A stretch of DNA of 64,000 nt from assembly GCA_009760855.2 (NCBI GenBank), contig WPIO01000148.1:350001-414000 (forward strand), read 5' to 3'. The notes beneath the pieces were generated by a model, which saw only the letters and a list, made by a program, of their open reading frames with translations, searched no databases and was not told the origin of the DNA. Origin of the DNA: Cristatella mucedo. Lineage: Eukaryota > Bryozoa > Phylactolaemata > Cristatellidae. Position 1 is the stretch's first letter, and each line of letters starts with the position of its first letter. Made by a program: the position numbers and the translations under genes. Below, in pieces: positions 58,960 to 64,000 of the stretch.

Positions 58960-59702
58960 GTTAACTTTGAGCGGTATATTGCAAGGCCACCGACGGCCTA
59001 CATTCGCGTGGCACTAGCAATGGCGTGCAACTCTCTTCCGAGCCTAGAGTACTGCTGACTCGTTGTAAGTGCATAGCGCAACTGCTGTTTCTAGTTCTTT
59101 CCGTATTTGCGGGCCAGTTTGGAAGAGTGATTCATGAATCTGGTTTCATAAATACCACGCTGCTCTCAAGCCTCGGCTTGTCATGGCTCTTTCATAAGTG
59201 GTGTATAGATCAAGGTCGTTGGCTGCACTCAAATTCCATAACTGCGGGCGTTGCAGCCGTCGTTTGGCTCCTCAGCACATGCTCCTGCTATATGTAGACT
59301 GTAGGTGCCCCAGAGCGATGCATATGTCAGTGTACAGTGGTAGACTGCTTCAGGTGGCATTTACCTATTCTGCTAAAAGTCCAGTTCAAATGCAAAATTC
59401 TAACATTGACTAAATTGGATGGATGCTGTTCTTGTCGGGCCTGCGGATAGTGCTGAGTCTGAGGATTGATCGTCGCCGATTCACATCTACTCGGTGGTGC
59501 CTTTGCCTGGCCCGGCCCCGTCCTGCAATTAATTGGCAGCCGATCCTAGGCGTTGCTGCCGTCATCGCTGCCTCATTCGGGCAGCTTTTGTGTCACATCT
59601 ACTCTGCCTGCCTCGGCTAGCTCGATCTCTTGTGGTTTGTGTCCATGCTTGCTCCCGGCTGCGGTTTAGTCACAGAATCCAAGTAACTAGTGTTTTTTTT
59701 AG
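58960..59702. other. PRMT intron, nothing recognised
   Basis: Several short frames on the + strand without motif. Ends in (T)8 AG. Confidence 0.4.
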
Positions 59703-59776
59703 GGAGGCTACCTGTACCCGACGTCGGCTACACTCTATGCTGCACCCATATCGGATAATGACTCAGCCGAAAATTG
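59703..59776 (+). CDS. PRMT6-like exon: end of Rossmann domain
   Basis: 74 bases, acceptor TGTTTTTTTTAG, donor GTGCGT. It encodes GGYLYPTSATLYAAPISDND and SAEN, leaving TG of a split Trp. G.L.P....L...PISD is the PRMT6 junction to the beta-barrel. Confidence 0.94.
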
Positions 59777-59808
59777 GTGCGTTTCGCATGACTAGCCATA
59801 GCAGTCAG

Positions 59809-60893
<1,085 letters not shown>

Positions 60894-60979
60894 GGCAGAC
60901 GGCTGGAACGAGGTTGAGTCATTGTACAAGGTGAAGATGAATTGCCTTCGATCGGCTGCAGCCTTGACGGAGTCTGATG
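60894..60979 (+). CDS. PRMT6-like exon: barrel start
   Basis: 86 bases, acceptor GATGTTGTATAG, donor GTTAGT. One base completes Trp, then ADGWNEVESLYKVKMNCLRS and AAALTESD, then G of a split Gly. It matches the W..V...Y.VDMSCL segment of PRMT6. The acceptor lacks a strong pyrimidine tract, but both phases fit. Confidence 0.9.
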
Positions 60980-61287
60980 GTTAGTGTCACACCCCCTTTG
61001 TGCATCTGCTGATGCCGTCAGTGTGCCTGCTGTAGGCAGTGCCGAATTAAGTTTACGAAACGAGTCGTTGCAAGACTCTGACTGATTTGCTTCGTTTAAA
61101 ATTGCCTGGGTTTTGTCGCGATCTGAATCGCAATCTTGTTTGCTCCGATGTGTGAAACATGGAGCTAGCTAGTCATAGCAGATGCACCACCCTCCAGTGT
61201 TACTATCAAGGAAGGTTGACTTGGAGTGTCCTCTGTTTAGACAAACGGGTTTTCTTAAATGTGAAGACCTTATTTTTTAACCGTAGG

Positions 61288-61620
61288 ATAATAATAAAGC
61301 ATTATCATAGCACCCCAAGAATCACTGAATCTTTCTCAAAGCACTGCACTGAAAGAGAAGAGTATCAACTGATGAGTGAGAATAACAATCACAGTTGCAG
61401 CATGCGTAAGCACGTAAAGGATGACTTGCGTGGACAAACCTGACAAACTGATATAGAACAAGGTGGTTTTTAGTTTTGCTTTAAAGAGATATCAGGCAGT
61501 AGAGTTACAGTCTTTGGGTGCACATGAACTGACAGCATGGTCTCCAAAGGACTTAAAGCGGTTAGTTAGTGGCAGAGAGCTGAGCAATCAGAGTCAGGGG
61601 AGCAAGTAGTTCTTAAGACT
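61288..61620 (-). mobile_element. LINE C-like fragment
   Basis: ATAATAATAAAGCATTATCA, TGAATCTTTCTCAAAGCACT, then TCTCCAAAGGACTTAAAGCGG and GTTAGTGGCAGAGAGCTGAG as in LINE C. Diverged. Confidence 0.6.
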
Positions 61621-62204
61621 AAGGGCGCAGGCGAGCTGCTAGTAAGACCCAGCACCAGGCGCTGTGGCCCTGGAATCACGTGACCTACAACCTGTTGCTG
61701 GGTTTGGCTTGTGGGCGGTTGTTTAATTGAAGATTAACGCTCTAGCAGTGATTACAGGCATTACACACTTACTATAAGAGCCATTCCGAATTCGCACATA
61801 GCTTTCTCGACCATTTGTATTCACAAATCTGCATACCTTCGACTTTTTGACACTCTCGAGGAAGGGACTCGTTTTCAGTAGTATGGAATGCATGTCGCAT
61901 TGTTGTAGCATCGCAAAGTGGTGCATAAAGTTGCTGTTGCCTTAGGCTCTAGGCTCCGGACTGTGATGCCTGCTGCTGCCTAAGACAGCATTGGTTGGCT
62001 TGTGGTGCTGTGCCACGTGCACCTAACGATCTCTAGTTCGGACAGCATCACAACCCACACGATGCTTGCAGAAGTGGCGCCGGCAGGACGCTGCGCACTG
62101 AGAGCGTGAGCGGCGCTGTCAGCACTGCTGCCGCCAGGCTAGGGAATGCTCAAAGAATTGGCTGTACATTGCAGCAGGTGACATTCAGTAGGCTCGTTGC
62201 AAGC
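61621..62204. other. PRMT intron, nothing recognised
   Basis: No repeat family or exon seen. Confidence 0.35.
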
Positions 62205-62632
62205 TTGTAATAATAATAATAATTATAATAATAATGCACTTGATAAAGCGCCCTCAGAGAACTTAATCTCTTTCAAGGCGCTTTACATTTGCTGCAAACG
62301 GAAATGCAATTGAATGGTAAGTAAAATCATGCTTGAAAAAACAAACGAAATGAATAATATGGTTAGGGGTGGCATGCACAGGGTAAGCATGCAAATGTGG
62401 TTAGTGGCAGCATGCACAGTGTCAGCACGCATAAGCACATGAAGGACGAATCACAGCGACCCACTAAATGCTGTCCTAAATAGGTGTTTTTAAGTTCCTT
62501 TTAAATGTGGTCAGGTCAGGGGATGTTCTGATGCAGGTCGGGAGGGAGTTCCAGGCTGTGGGAGCATACGAGCTAAATGCACGGTCTCCAAAGGATTTAA
62601 GGTTTGTACGAGGCATAAAGCTAACGTTGCGC
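62205..62632 (-). mobile_element. LINE A 3' end
   Basis: (AAT)n, then AGAACTTAATCTCTTTCAAG, the 3' UTR and the ORF end (reverse frame RTNLKSFGDRAFSSYAPTAW). It stops at about 62632, where unrelated sequence begins. Confidence 0.85.
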
Positions 62633-62639
62633 TTGCACG

Positions 62640-62999
62640 GTCTGTGTAGCTTCTGCCCTGCATCAGTCTTTTGTGCATGCGTCGCCAAGATTGGGCCGGT
62701 CCAAGATCTGAACGGAGACTCAAAGACTGAGGCAAGAACGAGCTTGGGACCAATCATAGGTGTCGTCAAGGGCACACCTACTTCATTACTTTGAATGGCA
62801 TCACGCAGACGACACGACGAACGAAATCGGCGATCCGTTCCATCCGAGGGGATCATCCCTGTTTATGAGACGCTCAAGCTCTTCATCCAGGAATCGGATC
62901 GCGAGGTGGCCGACGACAAAGGCAATCTCCGAAGGTTTAAATTCACTGGGCAGTGCATCGCATAGGTCTGTTTCCTACCTCCCTAACAGAAGCGAAATT
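62640..62999. other. Unassigned protein-like segment
   Basis: Both strands have an open, protein-like frame here. The - strand (62989 to 62822) reads ALPSEFKPSEIAFVVGHLAI, then RFLDEELERLINRDDP. The + strand reads GIIPVYETLKLFIQESDREV over the same bases. The PRMT exons on either side already join in phase, so it is not a PRMT exon. It may be a piece of an unrecognised mobile element or of a gene nested in the intron. Confidence 0.35.
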
Positions 63000-63282
63000 C
63001 CCACGACCGCCCTAGGGGAGGAGCCATTTAGAGGCCGTAAGTAAACCTTCTGAAAGAATGAAGACCGAGCAGGACGCAAGACAGATGACTAGCGCAGCTT
63101 AACACTCATAGTTCAATGTGCTTTAACAAACGTTCCCGTCAGTTTCCTTATTTACTAGCCAGGTCGGAAGTCATTAATAAATGTATAAATAAATAAATGT
63201 ATAAATAAATTGATAAATGTGGGTGCATAATTTATTATTGAGCTGCTCATAAGCGTGGTTATCGCGGACTGCTTCATAGGCG

Positions 63283-63318
63283 GTCTTCCATTCACAGTCA
63301 GTCTTCCATTCACAGTCA
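63283..63318. repeat. 18-bp tandem duplication
   Basis: GTCTTCCATTCACAGTCA occurs twice in direct tandem. Confidence 0.95.
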
Positions 63319-63460
63319 GTGGCCAAGGTCAGAGTTCGAGGTCACTTCGAGTCCTGGCATTAGGTCTACTAGCCACCACGTGGTCGGCTGGTTGGTGCTA
63401 AATCAAGTAGAGAGGAAGTACTTCTACGGGGCACCTCTTGACTTTGTAGGCAGTGCACCT

Positions 63461-63632
63461 GGTTTGGCCCAGTGGCTAAGGTGCCCCCCCCCCCGATCAA
63501 GGTCAAGGTGAATGTATTGACTAACGAGGTCGTGGGCTCAAGTCTGCGGCTATATGTGAGGGGCCTGAATAGAGATTTAAAAGTTCTCTCAGGGCACTAT
63601 ACAAGTGATAATACAAATAAATTATTTGATAT
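63461..63632 (+). mobile_element. tRNA-derived SINE S2, long variant
   Basis: A-box-like TGGCCCAGTGGCTAAGGTG, a C-run, an insert with CAAGGTGAATGTATTGA, B-box-like GGTCGTGGGCTCAAGTC, then the tail GCCTGAATAGAGATTTAAAA and CTCAGGGCACTATACAAG. The insert is also in the 24605 copy. Confidence 0.85.
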
Positions 63633-63848
63633 TTTACACTTGAATCGGCTCCTTCGGTTTTACTGCCTAGTCGCCCATTCCCTGCTGCTCATTCTCCTCC
63701 AGCCTACACCCTACCACCGCCGGTCCATATCGGTGATGCTGGCTCGGCCGAACGCCGGCTAGATCACGTGTCGTGCATTGGCGCCCGCGGCATCTCGAAC
63801 GACCCCCAGACCTGCGCTGCTCACGCTCTCGAGACTCGTTGTTTTCAG

Positions 63849-63964
63849 GCCGCCGCATTGTCGTTGACACTGTCAAAGCTGAGAGCGTTGTGGCTCGCGC
63901 CGAGGCCATCTACTCGATCGACCTGGCCACTGCGTTGCCAGATAGCTTGGCAGCACCCATCAAG
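63849..63964 (+). CDS. PRMT6-like exon: beta-barrel strand segment
   Basis: 116 bases, acceptor GTTGTTTTCAG, donor GTAAGC. Two bases complete Gly, then RRIVVDTVKAESVVARAEAI and YSIDLATALPDSLAAPIK. It corresponds to the PRMT6 barrel segment with the ..V....VLA.P.....LDL.. pattern. The gene continues past the right edge. Confidence 0.9.
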
Positions 63965-64000
63965 GTAAGCCTCACTCGTCTCTGCCACGTGACCGGCAAG

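Noticed and set aside
62760-62960. Possible extra PRMT exon between 60979 and 63849
   Set aside because: The flanking exons already complete the split Gly codon and join two contiguous PRMT segments. The sequence does not fit the family at this point.

Overview
This window is eukaryotic and almost certainly from an invertebrate animal. Two multi-exon genes lie on the + strand, separated and filled by introns that are dense in retroelements and microsatellites. A Shal/Kv4 potassium channel gene points to Metazoa, and the non-LTR elements look like the L2/CR1 group. I cannot name the phylum from sequence alone. Exons are short, with GT-AG introns of 0.1-7 kb.

Gene 1 (12.7-28.6 kb) is the 3' half of a Kv4 (Shal) voltage-gated K+ channel. 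Four exons join in frame. They run from the GYGD selectivity filter through the S6 PVP hinge and the dileucine targeting segment to a C-terminal MSAL PDZ ligand. The T1 domain and S1-S5 are not in the window, so they must lie upstream of base 1. Bases 1-12.7 kb hold only repeats and apparently non-coding DNA, probably a long Kv4 intron. After the stop codon comes a GC-rich stretch with a (CCG) tract of about 32 units.

Gene 2 (36.3 kb to the right edge) is a type I protein arginine methyltransferase, closest to PRMT6. Ten exons join in perfect phase and carry the SAM-binding motif, the acidic ribose-binding Glu and both Glu of the double-E loop. The start exon was not found. The C-terminal beta-barrel runs off the right end.

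The rest is mobile DNA. I see two main LINE families, called here A and B, plus diverged relatives C, D and E. All copies are 5'-truncated or broken. There are also two tRNA-derived SINE families, S1 and S2. The S2 tail matches the LINE A tail, which suggests LINE A moves S2. Several insertions are nested and some keep target-site duplications. A foldback element at 16.6-17.2 kb has inverted arms of about 125 bp around degenerate heptameric CCCTAAA repeats, which look like plant-type telomere DNA. Microsatellites (GA/CT, AT, GT, GTAT, CCG) are long and frequent. No rRNA, functional tRNA gene or CRISPR array was seen.
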